A stretch of DNA of 64,000 nucleotides from Burkholderiaceae bacterium (GTDB lineage: Bacteria; Pseudomonadota; Gammaproteobacteria; Burkholderiales; Burkholderiaceae_C): positions 1 through 64,000 of the forward strand of contig CAJYPV010000018.1 in the NCBI GenBank assembly GCA_913776825.1, in the 5' to 3' direction. Positions 1-8,718 of the stretch are shown here, in pieces; positions within the stretch are counted from its first letter, which is position 1; every line of letters begins with the position of its first letter. The notes under the pieces are model-generated. The model did not search any database and had not been told where the DNA came from. It worked only from the letters and a program-made list of their open reading frames with translations. The position numbers and the translations under genes were made by a program.

Positions 1-52
1 GCAGTTTCTTGCCATCGAGCTTGTCCGCTGTTCCTTTGTCTGCGCCAAACAT
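1..52 (-). CDS. ribH: 6,7-dimethyl-8-ribityllumazine synthase, N-terminal fragment (cut by window edge)
   Basis: Only the first 17 codons are inside the window. They read MFGADKGTADKLDGKKL, which matches the beginning of beta-proteobacterial lumazine synthases. The ATG lies 5 bases after the ribBX stop codon, so translation of the two is probably coupled. The enzyme condenses the ribBX product, 3,4-dihydroxy-2-butanone 4-phosphate, with the pyrimidine intermediate of riboflavin synthesis. The call rests on this short N-terminus plus its position in a rib operon. Confidence 0.8.
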   Translation of the reverse strand, partial: MFGADKGTADKLDGKKL

Positions 53-57
53 GTTCT

Positions 58-1158
58 TTATTCCTTGGGGATGTATCCGGTGATCTCGAGGCCGTAGCCG
101 GCCACGCTGGGCATGCGGCGGGGCTGGCCCATCAGCTGCATGCGGCTGACGCCGCAGTCGCGCAGGATCTGCGCGCCGATGCCGTAGGTGCGCAGGTCCA
201 TGCGGCCGCGCTCGGGCGCGTGGGCCGACTGGGCCCGGCCCTCGAACTGCGCGAGCAGCTGGTCGCCCGACTCGCCGCAGTTCAGCAGCACGGCCACGCC
301 GTAGCCCTTGCTGCTGATGTATTGCAGGCTGGTGTCCAGGCCCCAGGAGTGCATGGCGCGGTTGACTTCCAGCGCGTCCAGCACCGAGAGGGGCTCATGC
401 ACGCGCACGGGCACGTCGTCGCTGTCCTTCCATGCGCCCTTGACCAGCGCCAGATGCACCGACTGGCTGGGGCCGTCGCGGAAGGCGTGGGCGGTGAATT
501 CGCCCCAGGCCGTCTGCAGCGTGCGCGTGCCGACCTTCTGCACCAGGGATTCGTTGCGGCTGCGGTATTCGATCAGGTCGGCGATGGTGCCGATCTTCAG
601 GCCGTGCTGTTGGGCGAACACCTCGAGATCCGGCAGACGGGCCATGGTGCCGTCGTCGTTCATGATTTCGCAGATGACGCCCGCCGGCGACAGACCGGCC
701 ATGCGCGACAGGTCGCAACCGGCTTCGGTATGGCCCGCGCGCATCAGCACGCCGCCGTCCTGGGCCTGCAGCGGGAAGATGTGTCCCGGCTGCACCAGAT
801 CGCCCGGCGCGGCGCCCTTGGCCACTGCCGCCTGCACCGTGCGGGCGCGGTCCGCGGCGGAAATGCCGGTGGTCACGCCGGTCGCGGCTTCGATCGAGAC
901 GGTGAAGGCGGTGCCGTGCTTGGTGCCGTTGCGGGTCGCCATCGGCGGCAGCTGCAATTGCTCGCAGCGCTCGCGGGTGAGCGTGAGGCAGATCAGACCG
1001 CGGCCGTACTTGGCCATGAAGTTGATGGCCTCCGGCGTGACGTGGTCCGCAGCCAGGACGAGGTCACCCTCGTTCTCGCGGTCTTCTTCGTCGACCAGGA
1101 TGACCATGCGGCCGGCCGCCAGTTCGGCAACCAGCTCGGGAATCGGAGAAATAGGCAT
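58..1158 (-). CDS. ribBX: 3,4-dihydroxy-2-butanone 4-phosphate synthase with degenerate GTP cyclohydrolase II-like domain (RibBX type)
   Basis: This 366-residue cytosolic protein makes 3,4-dihydroxy-2-butanone 4-phosphate from ribulose 5-phosphate for riboflavin synthesis. The N-terminal half carries the acidic DHBP synthase motif [10 protein letters not shown] near residue 25. The C-terminal half aligns in general layout with GTP cyclohydrolase II, but the segment that should hold the three zinc cysteines (SECLTGD...CDCG in RibA) is missing, so cyclohydrolase activity is unlikely. I chose the ATG giving MPISPIPEL because the reading frame upstream codes for Pro-rich sequence unlike the family. 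It sits 56 bases after ribD and 5 bases before ribH. A separate ribA is expected elsewhere in the genome. Confidence 0.9.
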   Translation of the reverse strand: MPISPIPELVAELAAGRMVILVDEEDRENEGDLVLAADHVTPEAINFMAKYGRGLICLTLTRERCEQLQLPPMATRNGTKHGTAFTVSIEAATGVTTGISAADRARTVQAAVAKGAAPGDLVQPGHIFPLQAQDGGVLMRAGHTEAGCDLSRMAGLSPAGVICEIMNDDGTMARLPDLEVFAQQHGLKIGTIADLIEYRSRNESLVQKVGTRTLQTAWGEFTAHAFRDGPSQSVHLALVKGAWKDSDDVPVRVHEPLSVLDALEVNRAMHSWGLDTSLQYISSKGYGVAVLLNCGESGDQLLAQFEGRAQSAHAPERGRMDLRTYGIGAQILRDCGVSRMQLMGQPRRMPSVAGYGLEITGYIPKE

Positions 1159-1214
1159 GGGCGGGATTGTAGGCGGGTGGGGGCGGGGCCAGGGGGGCAG
1201 GGAATAAGGAGAGC

Positions 1215-2366
1215 TCACTCGAGCGGACGCAGCCGCAGGCGCAGATCGCCGTCCAGCACCTGGCTGTCCAGCCATCGGAAGCGGGGCGCGTCGCTCAGGG
1301 CGGTCAGCGCACCGAGGTCCACCATCCCGCGCCCGTCGCCCATCAGCATCGGGGCGATGTAGACCAGCAGCTCATCCACCAAGCCCGCGCGCAACAGCGA
1401 GCCGTTGAGCTTGTAACCAGCCTCGATGTGCAGCTCGTTGACGCCGCGATGGGCAAGGTCGTGCACCGCCATCGTCAGGTCGACCTTGCCGGGTTTGTCG
1501 GCTGCGCCGGGCGTGGCGACCAGCATCGCGCCGCGTTCCATCAGCGCGGCGCCGCGCGGTCCGGGATCGGGCTGGGCGTGATAGATCAGCAACTGGCCGG
1601 GCGGCTGCATCAGGCGGGCGTCCGGAGACAGCTCGAGCCGGGAGTCGATCAGCACCCGCTGCGGCTGGCGGGCGGTCGGGACGTCGCGCACGTCCATGCG
1701 GGGATCGTCGTCACGCGCCGTGCCGATGCCCGTCAACACCGCGCCGGCGCGACGCCGCCAGGCATGCCCGTCCCGGCGCGCCGCCGGTCCGGTGATCCAC
1801 TGGCTGACGCCGTTGCTCAGCGCGGTGCGTCCATCCAGCGAGGCCGCCACCTTCATGCGCACGAACGGGCGACCGCGCTGCATCCGGGAGAGGAAACCGA
1901 TGTTGAGCTCGCGCGCCGCCAGGGCCAGCGGATGCGCCATGGGCAGCAACTCGGTCTGCACGCCTGCAGCGTTCAGCCGTGCCAGGCCTTGTCCGGCCAC
2001 CAGCGGATTGGGATCGCTCAGCGCGCTCACCACACGGCCGATCCCGGCCTCGATCAGCGCATCGCAGCACGGGGGCGTGCGGCCGTGGTGGGCGCAGGGT
2101 TCCAGGGTCACGTAGGCCGTGGCGCCGTGCAGCGTCGCGCCCGCAGCCTGGGCGTCTCGCAAGGCCATGACTTCGGCGTGGGCCTGTCCGGCGGCCTGGG
2201 TGTGGCCCTGACCGAGGAGCTGACCATCGGCGCCGACGATCACGCAGCCGACGCGCGGATTGGGATCGGTCAGGCCGATCGCCTGTTCGGCCAGGTCCAG
2301 GGCCTGCTGCATCCAGCGCTCGTCGTCGGCGCGGGGTGCGGTGGTGAAAAGGGGAGACGCTTGCAT
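1215..2366 (-). CDS. ribD: Bifunctional riboflavin biosynthesis deaminase/reductase RibD
   Basis: The 383-residue protein performs the second and third steps of the riboflavin pathway: deamination of the pyrimidine and NADPH-dependent reduction of its ribosyl side chain. The N-terminal CMP/dCMP deaminase-like domain shows the zinc motif HAEV (about residue 65) and PCAHHGRTPPC (about residue 92). The C-terminal RibD_C reductase domain begins near residue 165 (RPFVRMKVAASLDG). Length is normal. Its ATG follows the pilV stop by 10 bases, so the riboflavin genes appear to be read from the minor-pilin transcript unless a promoter is hidden inside pilV. ribE, often between ribD and ribBA, is absent here. 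Confidence 0.95.
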   Translation of the reverse strand: MQASPLFTTAPRADDERWMQQALDLAEQAIGLTDPNPRVGCVIVGADGQLLGQGHTQAAGQAHAEVMALRDAQAAGATLHGATAYVTLEPCAHHGRTPPCCDALIEAGIGRVVSALSDPNPLVAGQGLARLNAAGVQTELLPMAHPLALAARELNIGFLSRMQRGRPFVRMKVAASLDGRTALSNGVSQWITGPAARRDGHAWRRRAGAVLTGIGTARDDDPRMDVRDVPTARQPQRVLIDSRLELSPDARLMQPPGQLLIYHAQPDPGPRGAALMERGAMLVATPGAADKPGKVDLTMAVHDLAHRGVNELHIEAGYKLNGSLLRAGLVDELLVYIAPMLMGDGRGMVDLGALTALSDAPRFRWLDSQVLDGDLRLRLRPLE

Positions 2367-2376
2367 GGCGGGGAGT

Positions 2377-3000
2377 CTAGCGGTCTGCCTGCAGCAGCCA
2401 CAGGGCGAGGGAGGGGTCCTGGTCGAGGAGCAACGTGTTCATGTCGAGCGACTGCGGCCGCCCGGCGCGATCCTGCCAACGCGCCTCCACCCGAAGGGAT
2501 CGCAGCGGCAAGGTGACCAGCGGAGGCGGCGGGGTCAGCGAATCGCCATGGTTGGCATTGGTGCCACCGCCCGCACCGGTGGTCGGGACGTCCATGACGA
2601 AGGCGGTGCTGTCCGCTTGCAGATCGACCACGGTGGACGGGCCTGGCGAGGTGGTCGAGGCGGCGTCCGGCACCGCACCGGGCATGCGCAACCGCTCCAG
2701 CGCGTGCCTCATCAGCTGCAGCGCTTCATGCTGATGGCGGACCTCGTCGGTGGCGAGGCGCAATTGGAACTGCCAGTTGAGCAAACCTGTGGCGCCGAGG
2801 GCCAGCAGCGCGATGGCAATCAAGGCTTCGAGCAAGGCGATGCCGGTGCCGCGTGAGCGTCGCGCCAGCGTCCGTCCGCCTGTCCGAGCTTGCGCTTGCG
2901 CCTGCGTCGGCGAGGGCGTCGGCGAGGGCGAGGGCGTAGGCGTAGACGTAGGCGTAGGCGTCCGCCTCGGAAGGATCGATCCGTTGAAGTTTTCGCTCAT
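2377..3000 (-). CDS. pilV: Type IV pilus minor pilin, PilV type
   Basis: A 207-residue prepilin-like protein. Residues 50-53 (RGTG) followed by IALLE form a class III prepilin cleavage site, with the conserved Glu at position +5 of the mature protein and a hydrophobic helix after it. Minor pilins of this type are expected in the inner membrane before assembly at the tip of the pilus. The leader is unusual: about 53 residues, including a Pro-Thr/Pro-Ser and Gln-Ala repeat, where 6-25 residues is usual. No later ATG precedes the cleavage site, so the long leader is hard to avoid. It starts 8 bases after the pilX-like stop and ends 10 bases before ribD. Confidence 0.8.
   Translation of the reverse strand: MSENFNGSILPRRTPTPTSTPTPSPSPTPSPTQAQAQARTGGRTLARRSRGTGIALLEALIAIALLALGATGLLNWQFQLRLATDEVRHQHEALQLMRHALERLRMPGAVPDAASTTSPGPSTVVDLQADSTAFVMDVPTTGAGGGTNANHGDSLTPPPPLVTLPLRSLRVEARWQDRAGRPQSLDMNTLLLDQDPSLALWLLQADR
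2888..2967 (-). repeat. Short tandem hexamer-like repeat inside the pilV leader
   Basis: The + strand reads as imperfect 6-base units (ggcgag, ggcgta, gcttgc variants) for about 80 bases. In the pilV frame it encodes alternating Pro-Thr, Pro-Ser and Gln-Ala dipeptides. Such a tract could gain or lose units without breaking the frame, because the unit length is a multiple of three. Confidence 0.75.
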
Positions 3001-3008
3001 CACCGACC

Positions 3009-4220
3009 TCACTGCACGGGCGTCCATCCGCCAGGGACGGGCAGGTAGCTGCCCAGTTGCCGGTGGATGCGCTGCAGGACCACCGGGTCGTGCTGAAGTT
3101 GGACGGAGTCGCCCACCGACCAGCTCGCCTCGGTCACTAGCGCACCGCGCAGGGAGGCGCTCATGCCGGCGGGCGGATGCCAGACGATGCCGTGGCGCGC
3201 ATACACCAGTCCGGTGAGGTGCATGGGCGCCGAGATGTGAAGTTGTCCATCGACGAGCAACACCAGCGGGGACGTCGATGCGCTGCCGGGCAGCGGCTTT
3301 TGCAGCAACAGATCGCCATCCACCCACAGCAGCCGCCGCCCGCGCGAGACCGCCAACTGCAGGTCGGCGCTGCAGTCGCCGTGGCAACGCAGACGGCTGA
3401 CCGCCGGTTGCTGTCGATAGCGCGCAGCGGGGTAGCCGAACACGCGCTGGAATGCGCCGGCGCCGGCATGCACGGCTTCCGTCGGCGGGCGACGGAGCGC
3501 GCTCAGCAGCGCCAGATGCTGGCTGTGTTCCGCCCAGCCGGCCGGTCCCTGGGCGGACAGATCGTCCAGGCCAGGATCCTCGCAGGCGGGGAGGCGGTCG
3601 CTGCAGCCGCGGGCGATCAGGCGGAGCTGCCCCGGTGGCCCGGCGTCGACGAAGCGGATGCTGAACATGGGCCGGAAGGTCGAGGGGCTTGAGCCTGTGG
3701 CAGGAGCCTCATGCGCCGGGAGGCTCTCCTCTCGGCCGCATCGGCAAGCCCAGCGTTGGGGGCCTGTGTTCACGCAGGCGGCCACGGGGGCATGGCCGGG
3801 CAGCGCGCGGTGGAAGTCGTCCGCATCCAGTCGGAGGGCGCGAGCGCGGAAATCGCGCACGTCGGGCGACTCGGGCGTGCCGGGCCCGGTGCCAGGGCGA
3901 TTCCCGGTGCCGGCAGAAGTTCCGTCGTCCACTTCAGCCGGTGACGGTGACGGGACCAGGGGATCGGTGGGACCTGGTGGTTGGAAAGCGGGTCGACATT
4001 GCCCATCGATCCGGCCGGTATTCAGCATGGCGGTGGCCCAGGCCAGGCCCGCTTCGGCGGCCTCATCGGCCAGCGCGGCGCGCAGGTCATTGCCAGCAAT
4101 CCGCTGCGCCACCGCCAAATGGCGGCTGGCCCAGACGGCTGCCATCGACAGCAGGAACAGCAGCATCACGCAGACCAGCAGGGTGGCCATGCCGCGCTCG
4201 GCGGCGTTCGCGGCTTTCAT
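3009..4220 (-). CDS. PilX-like minor pilin assembly protein
   Basis: A 403-residue protein with an N-terminal Arg-Gly (residues 9-10) and then a hydrophobic helix (MATLLVCVMLLFLLSMAAV), as in PilX/GspK-type proteins, which lack the +5 Glu. The rest is poorly conserved and rich in Pro and Gly, with Cys residues (for example CRCGREES near residue 160). It overlaps the pilW stop by 4 bases (ATGA), so translation is coupled. The PilX assignment depends on the N-terminus and gene order; the body was not recognised. It is longer than typical PilX proteins (about 150-200 residues). Confidence 0.65.
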   Translation of the reverse strand: MKAANAAERGMATLLVCVMLLFLLSMAAVWASRHLAVAQRIAGNDLRAALADEAAEAGLAWATAMLNTGRIDGQCRPAFQPPGPTDPLVPSPSPAEVDDGTSAGTGNRPGTGPGTPESPDVRDFRARALRLDADDFHRALPGHAPVAACVNTGPQRWACRCGREESLPAHEAPATGSSPSTFRPMFSIRFVDAGPPGQLRLIARGCSDRLPACEDPGLDDLSAQGPAGWAEHSQHLALLSALRRPPTEAVHAGAGAFQRVFGYPAARYRQQPAVSRLRCHGDCSADLQLAVSRGRRLLWVDGDLLLQKPLPGSASTSPLVLLVDGQLHISAPMHLTGLVYARHGIVWHPPAGMSASLRGALVTEASWSVGDSVQLQHDPVVLQRIHRQLGSYLPVPGGWTPVQ

Positions 4221-5059
4221 GGACAGCTCCCGACGACCTGATCGTTCCGGAGCCGCGCGATCAGATCGACGGGATGGCGAACGTCGGGATCATGAACGGA
4301 CCGAGCGATAAACCGCAGGTGGACGGTGCGGACTTCCAGGGCGTTCGAGCAGTCGCCGACAAGGCGGGTCGTGGCGCCCGTTGCCGCGCTGGGCGGGGCC
4401 TGGGCGGTGTCGTCGTCACCGCCTGCGTTGAGTGCCTTGGTGCTCAGCGTGGCATGAAAGCCGTCGATGCGCAGCCGCAGCGGATCGGTCAGCGGCTGAA
4501 ACCGTAAACCGGTGAGTTGGTCCAGCCGCCAATCACCCTCGGTCCATCGGACGCTGGACAGTTCGTTCCCGGATGGCGGCGCCGGAGAGGGCATGGGCGA
4601 CCCCGATGGGCCGCTGCCTGGCGAGGCGATCGACGACAGGGCGGGTTCTGCGCCTGGGAGATCATCTCGAGAGAAGCTGTAATTGATGCGCTGCGAGGGC
4701 GCGCTCACGTCGATGGCCGTCTGAAGATTGGGCGGCGGCGAGGGTCGTTCCGGCGCCCAGACCAGGTCTTGTGGTCGACCGTGGGCGCCCGCGCGGCGCA
4801 GGTCGCGCTCGATCATGTCCACCACCGCGCGCAATTCCTGCTGCACCTGCAGTTCCTGTACCAGCCGGGCATGCTCGCCCAGTTGCAGGCCCGACCAGGC
4901 GGCGCCCCCGGCGAGCACGATCAGCCCGAGCGTCAGCCCGACCATCAGCTCCATCAGGCTGAAACCACGCTCGGCGATGTGCCGGGAACGGGACGGTCGC
5001 TGCAAGCGCGGCGTGCGACATCGAGCAGGGAGAGCGGGCGGGAGGCGATGGGGGATCAT
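4217..5059 (-). CDS. pilW: Type IV pilus minor pilin, PilW type
   Basis: A 280-residue prepilin. Residues 31-37 (RGFSLME) form the cleavage site with Glu at mature position +5, followed by a strongly hydrophobic helix and then QELRAVVDMIERDLRRAGAHG, which is typical of PilW/PulJ proteins. It should serve in priming or tip assembly of type IV pili. I used the ATG giving MIPHRL; an upstream in-frame ATG at 5116 would overlap the preceding pilE gene. The leader is about 32 residues and rich in Arg and Pro. The last bases overlap the next gene. Confidence 0.85.
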   Translation of the reverse strand: MIPHRLPPALPARCRTPRLQRPSRSRHIAERGFSLMELMVGLTLGLIVLAGGAAWSGLQLGEHARLVQELQVQQELRAVVDMIERDLRRAGAHGRPQDLVWAPERPSPPPNLQTAIDVSAPSQRINYSFSRDDLPGAEPALSSIASPGSGPSGSPMPSPAPPSGNELSSVRWTEGDWRLDQLTGLRFQPLTDPLRLRIDGFHATLSTKALNAGGDDDTAQAPPSAATGATTRLVGDCSNALEVRTVHLRFIARSVHDPDVRHPVDLIARLRNDQVVGSCP

Positions 5060-5100
5060 GGGACTTCCGTAGCTGAACGATCTGTCACGACATGGCGGGC

Positions 5101-5688
5101 TCAATGCGGCCAGCACAGCGAGGTGCGGTCGCTGCCCACGCCATCGAGGGCTTCGCGCTGCAGCAGGCCGGCATCAAGCGCGAGTCGAAAGCGCTGGCAT
5201 TCGTGGTCGGAGGTTTGCTCCTGGACGGCCAGGGCTTCCAGCACGAAGCCCGAGGCGGACGACCGCAGGATCTGAAGCCGATAGCGCCGGCTCGGGGTCA
5301 ATGCGGCGACGGACAGCTCGTCCAACTGCGCGGCATAGCGCGGATGGCGGCTCCGGAAGCGCTCCTGCGCAACCTGGAGCTGGCTGAGCGCCTGGATGGC
5401 CTCACTGCGGTGGGCCTTTCTGACGTGCTGCCGATAGCTGGGCCAGGCGATCGACATCAGCAGGCCAATGAGCAGCAGCACCACCAGCGTCTCGATCAAG
5501 GTCCATCCGGTCCGCCCCGATCTGCTGGTTCTGCCCGTTCTGCCCGTTCTGCCCGTTTTGCCCGTTTTGCCCATCGGGTAAGGCTTGAGCCGATGCAGCG
5601 AGTGGGCTCGGACACAAGCGTCGGACTCGGCCCGAGCCGCGACGTGGTCGGGGCCTTGGCTGGCGGCATGGGTGCAACGTGTCGTCAT
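5101..5688 (-). CDS. pilE: Type IV pilin-like protein, PilE/minor pilin
   Basis: A 195-residue prepilin with cleavage site RTG-WTLIE (Glu at +5) and hydrophobic helix, then a short globular domain ending with two Cys residues (HECQ... LCWPH), which suggests the usual C-terminal disulphide loop. The start at 5688 overlaps the fimT stop as ATGA; an internal ATG at 5574 would give 157 residues and a 23-residue leader, and either is plausible. The leader just before the cleavage site is a run of Gly-Lys-Thr and Gly-Arg-Thr repeats. In pilus clusters this position is usually PilE, a minor pilin. Confidence 0.78.
   Translation of the reverse strand: MTTRCTHAASQGPDHVAARAESDACVRAHSLHRLKPYPMGKTGKTGRTGRTGRTSRSGRTGWTLIETLVVLLLIGLLMSIAWPSYRQHVRKAHRSEAIQALSQLQVAQERFRSRHPRYAAQLDELSVAALTPSRRYRLQILRSSASGFVLEALAVQEQTSDHECQRFRLALDAGLLQREALDGVGSDRTSLCWPH
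5522..5574 (-). repeat. Nine-base tandem repeat in the pilE leader
   Basis: On the + strand the unit ctgcccgtt or ttgcccgtt occurs about five times in a row. In the pilE frame it encodes repeated Gly-Arg/Lys-Thr triplets directly ahead of the prepilin cleavage site. The unit keeps the frame when copy number changes. Confidence 0.85.
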
Positions 5689-6380
5689 GTGCACCTCGGT
5701 AGGCGAGGCGCGGCCTGGCCGGTGGCGCAACTGCGGGCACGACCCGTGATGGCGACGATGTGGCGCACTTCTCCCAGACCCTCCTGTTGGACCTGAATGG
5801 TGGTGGTCATGGCCGCCGTGCCGAAGCGTCCGCTGAACAGCAGGGATCCGATGTTGGCCCGCACGCCGGGTAGTCCCGCGCCGCGCGGCCATTGCACCAG
5901 CTTGAGCGCCTCAGCGCCGGGCTGGCATTGGGCCGGGCCGGTGGCCTGGCATTGGCAGCCCAGCCCCTGACCCACATGGACGACATAACAACTGCCCGCC
6001 GCGCTGTCGCCAAAGCGGATGTGAACGTTGCGGCCGTTCTGCTGTGCCTCACTGCGAGCGTGTTGAAGATCGATCCACACCGCCTGCGCCGCATGGGACA
6101 GCCGTTGCTGATGCACCCATTGCCGCATCGGCGGCGCAGCCACGATCACCAGCACCGCGAGGATCGCGACGCAGGCCAGCATCTCGATCAGGCTGAAGCC
6201 CGGTGGGCGCGCTGCGGTGGCGCGAATCGAGGGCGTCGCGCATCGCGTTGCTGGGTCGGCCAGGAACGGCTCAACGGATCGGTCGGAGGAGCGCTGAGGT
6301 CGATCGATCCGAGGCATCGATGGCCCGGACCGATCGGGTCGCGTCGACGGTCGGTCGGCGTGGGAGCGGGGTCGCCACAT
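5685..6380 (-). CDS. fimT: FimT/GspH-like prepilin
   Basis: A prepilin of 231 residues from this start. The motif PPGFSLIEMLA carries the class III cleavage site with Glu at +5, followed by a hydrophobic helix and a GspH/FimT-like globular domain with several Cys residues (SCYVVHVGQGLGCQCQ). FimT-type proteins are minor components of type IV pili, some linked to DNA uptake. Start choice is uncertain: the ATG at 6317 would shorten the leader from 61 to about 40 residues, and neither start has a clear ribosome-binding site. It is the first gene of the pilin-riboflavin run. I see no pilY1 in this cluster. Confidence 0.75.
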   Translation of the reverse strand: MWRPRSHADRPSTRPDRSGPSMPRIDRPQRSSDRSVEPFLADPATRCATPSIRATAARPPGFSLIEMLACVAILAVLVIVAAPPMRQWVHQQRLSHAAQAVWIDLQHARSEAQQNGRNVHIRFGDSAAGSCYVVHVGQGLGCQCQATGPAQCQPGAEALKLVQWPRGAGLPGVRANIGSLLFSGRFGTAAMTTTIQVQQEGLGEVRHIVAITGRARSCATGQAAPRLPRCT

Positions 6381-6520
6381 GGCTGTTTTCCAGAGAGGCG
6401 GCGGAGCTGCCGCGATGTCTGTGACTCTAGGAAAACGGGCGTGGTCGCGCGTCGCCTTCAGGTGGGAATGCGGGACCCGCTGGGGTGGGCGCTCTTCTGG
6501 GGGAGGCGTGTCGAGCGGCC

Positions 6521-6547
6521 AAAAGAAAGGCCTCCCGAGGGAGGCCT
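6521..6547 (-). terminator. Intrinsic terminator downstream of nrdR
   Basis: A perfect 9-base-pair stem (AGGCCTCCC with GGGAGGCCT) with a tight GA loop lies at 6528-6547. Read on the minus strand it is followed by TTTCTTTT. It should end the glyA-nrdR transcript before the pilin genes. Confidence 0.88.
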
Positions 6548-6632
6548 GTGATGCGCAGAGACGTTGTGCCGATCAGCGCCGCGTGCGTGTCGCCGGCCTG
6601 ATCGGCCAAGACGACGGCGCCTGGCGTGCGCG

Positions 6633-7076
6633 TCAGATGTCGCGGATCAGTTGGCGGAATTCGTCGACGTCTTCGAAGCTGCGATAGACAGAGGCGAATC
6701 GGACATACGCGACCTTGTCGATGCGTTTGAGTTCGCGCATCACATGCTCGCCAAGCTTGGTGGAGGGAATCTCGCGCACCCCGCTGGTCAGCAGCTTTTC
6801 CTGGATGCGCTCGAGCGCGGCGTCGATCTGTTCGATCGAGACCGGCCGCTTGCGCAGCGCCAGCGACATGGAGGCGCGCAGCTTGGCCACGTCGAAGTCG
6901 GCGCGGGTGCCGTCCTTCTTCACCACCATGGGCAGGGCGATTTCGGCCCGCTCGTAGGTGGTGAAGCGCTTTTCGCAGGACGCGCAACGGCGCCGCCGGC
7001 GCACCACGTCGCCTTCATCCGACTCGCGGGTTTCCGACACCTGGGTGTCGCCGTGGCCGCAGAAGGGGCAGCGCAT
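6633..7076 (-). CDS. nrdR: Transcriptional repressor NrdR
   Basis: A 147-residue protein of normal length. It has an N-terminal zinc ribbon ([13 protein letters not shown] ... CASCEKRF; two CxxC pairs) and an ATP-cone domain (about residues 49-140, beginning [12 protein letters not shown]). NrdR senses ATP/dATP and represses ribonucleotide reductase genes by binding NrdR boxes. It lies 13 bases after glyA and is followed by a terminator. The glyA-nrdR pairing is common in beta-proteobacteria. Confidence 0.96.
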   Translation of the reverse strand: MRCPFCGHGDTQVSETRESDEGDVVRRRRRCASCEKRFTTYERAEIALPMVVKKDGTRADFDVAKLRASMSLALRKRPVSIEQIDAALERIQEKLLTSGVREIPSTKLGEHVMRELKRIDKVAYVRFASVYRSFEDVDEFRQLIRDI

Positions 7077-7089
7077 GCGCCTGGGCCTT

Positions 7090-8340
7090 TCAGCGGTAGA
7101 CCGGGAACTGGCGGGTCAGCTCGGCCACTTGCGAGCGAACCTTGGCCAGATTGGCTTCATCGTGCGGGTTGTCCAGCACGTCGGCGATCAGGTGCGCGGT
7201 GGCGCGAACCTGTTCTTCCTTGAAGCCGCGGGTGGTCATGGCGGGCGTGCCGAGGCGGATGCCGCTGGTGATCATCGGCTTCTGCGGGTCATTGGGAATG
7301 CCGTTCTTGTTGCAGGTCATGTGGGCGGCGCCCAGGATGGCCTCGGCTTCCTTGCCGGTCAGGTTCTTGGGACGCAGGTCCACCAGCATCACATGGCTTT
7401 CGGTGCGACCGGAGACGATGCGCAGGCCGCGCTCGATCAGGGTCTCGGCCAGCACCTTGGCATTGGCCACCACCTGTTGCTGATAGGCCTTGAACTCGGG
7501 CGTCAGCGCTTCCTTGAAGGCCACCGCCTTGCCGGCGATCACATGCATCAGCGGGCCGCCCTGGATGCCGGGGAAGATGGCCGAGTTGATCTTCTTGGCG
7601 ATCGCCTCGTCGTTCATCAGGATGATGCCGCCGCGCGGGCCGCGCAGGCTCTTGTGGGTGGTCGAGGTGACCACGTCGGCATGGGGCATCGGGTTGGGAT
7701 AGACGCCCGCGGCGATCAGGCCGGCGTAGTGGGCCATGTCCACCATGAAGTAGGCGCCGATTTCCTTGGCGATCTTGCCGAAGCGTTCGAAGTCGATGCG
7801 CAGGGCGTAGGCGGAGGCGCCGGCGATGATCAGCTTGGGCTTCTTCTCGCGGGCCAGGGCTTCCATCGCGTCGTAGTCGATCTCTTCCTTGTCATTGAGA
7901 CCGTAGGAGATCACGTTGAACCACTTGCCGCTCATGTTCAGCGACATGCCGTGGGTCAGGTGGCCGCCTTCGGCCAGGCTCATGCCCATGATGGTGTCGC
8001 CGGGCTGCAGCAGCGCGAAGAACACGCCCTGGTTGGCCTGGGAGCCGGAGTTGGGCTGCACGTTGGCGAACTCGGCGCCGAAGACCTGCTTGAGGCGATC
8101 GATGGCGAGCTGTTCGACGATGTCGACGTACTCGCAGCCGCCGTAGTAGCGCTTGCCGGGGTAGCCTTCCGCGTACTTGTTGGTCAGCTGGCTGCCTTGG
8201 GCTTCCATCACCGCCGGCGAGGTGTAGTTTTCAGACGCGATCAGCTCGATGTGATCTTCCTGGCGCCGGGTTTCCTGCTGGATGGCGGCGAAGACTTCGG
8301 CGTCGACGTGGGCGAGGGTGTGTTGGGTGCGATCGAACAT
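7090..8340 (-). CDS. glyA: Serine hydroxymethyltransferase
   Basis: A 416-residue PLP enzyme that interconverts serine and glycine with tetrahydrofolate, supplying one-carbon units. Diagnostic motifs are IELIASENY near residue 35, the Tyr-rich [13 protein letters not shown], and the PLP lysine in [12 protein letters not shown] near residue 230. Length and start are normal. It is the first gene of a two-gene unit with nrdR. Its product ties in with folA and thyA further along the window, which use the same folate pool. Confidence 0.98.
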   Translation of the reverse strand: MFDRTQHTLAHVDAEVFAAIQQETRRQEDHIELIASENYTSPAVMEAQGSQLTNKYAEGYPGKRYYGGCEYVDIVEQLAIDRLKQVFGAEFANVQPNSGSQANQGVFFALLQPGDTIMGMSLAEGGHLTHGMSLNMSGKWFNVISYGLNDKEEIDYDAMEALAREKKPKLIIAGASAYALRIDFERFGKIAKEIGAYFMVDMAHYAGLIAAGVYPNPMPHADVVTSTTHKSLRGPRGGIILMNDEAIAKKINSAIFPGIQGGPLMHVIAGKAVAFKEALTPEFKAYQQQVVANAKVLAETLIERGLRIVSGRTESHVMLVDLRPKNLTGKEAEAILGAAHMTCNKNGIPNDPQKPMITSGIRLGTPAMTTRGFKEEQVRATAHLIADVLDNPHDEANLAKVRSQVAELTRQFPVYR

Positions 8341-8673
8341 GATGAGGTCGTCTCAAGGGTTGGCGCCGACCGACCGTCCATGACGTGGCGCGGCGGAAGG
8401 CGCGCCAGGGGTCGGAGGCGGTGCTTGGCGGCCCAGGCGAACGGCACGGACGGCTGAAGACATCTCCAGCCGCTCGCGCTCCCCGGTGGTGACCCACCTC
8501 GGTCTCGCCACGAGGCGCCAGCGGGGCTGGGCATCGAAGCGTCCTGATCGCCAGTTGCGCGAAGCCCGCAGTGTAGCCCGAGCGGCTTCTCCTCAGAGAC
8601 AGCCGCACCATCGCGGTGAATCGAATCGCAGGGACAAGCCCCGCCATTGGCACGCCCAACGCAAATCGCGCGA
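8341..8673 (-). other. Non-coding leader region upstream of glyA
   Basis: About 330 bases between glyA and the terminator of the next gene. It must contain the glyA promoter on the minus strand. I see no convincing -35/-10 pair, no riboswitch fold that I recognise and no conserved small gene. Confidence 0.5.
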
Positions 8674-8704
8674 ACAAAGAAAAAAGGCGGCGAAGCTCGC
8701 CGCC
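8674..8704 (-). terminator. Intrinsic terminator after the lytic transglycosylase gene
   Basis: A perfect 8-base-pair stem GGCGGCGA / TCGCCGCC with a three-base loop (8686-8704). On the minus strand it is followed by TTTTTTCTTT. It should stop transcription from the transglycosylase gene before glyA. Confidence 0.88.
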
Positions 8705-8718
8705 TATCCAGCAGAGCA

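Noticed and set aside
1159..1214. Possible FMN riboswitch before ribBX
   Set aside because: The gap is only 56 bases, too short for the aptamer, and lacks its conserved blocks.
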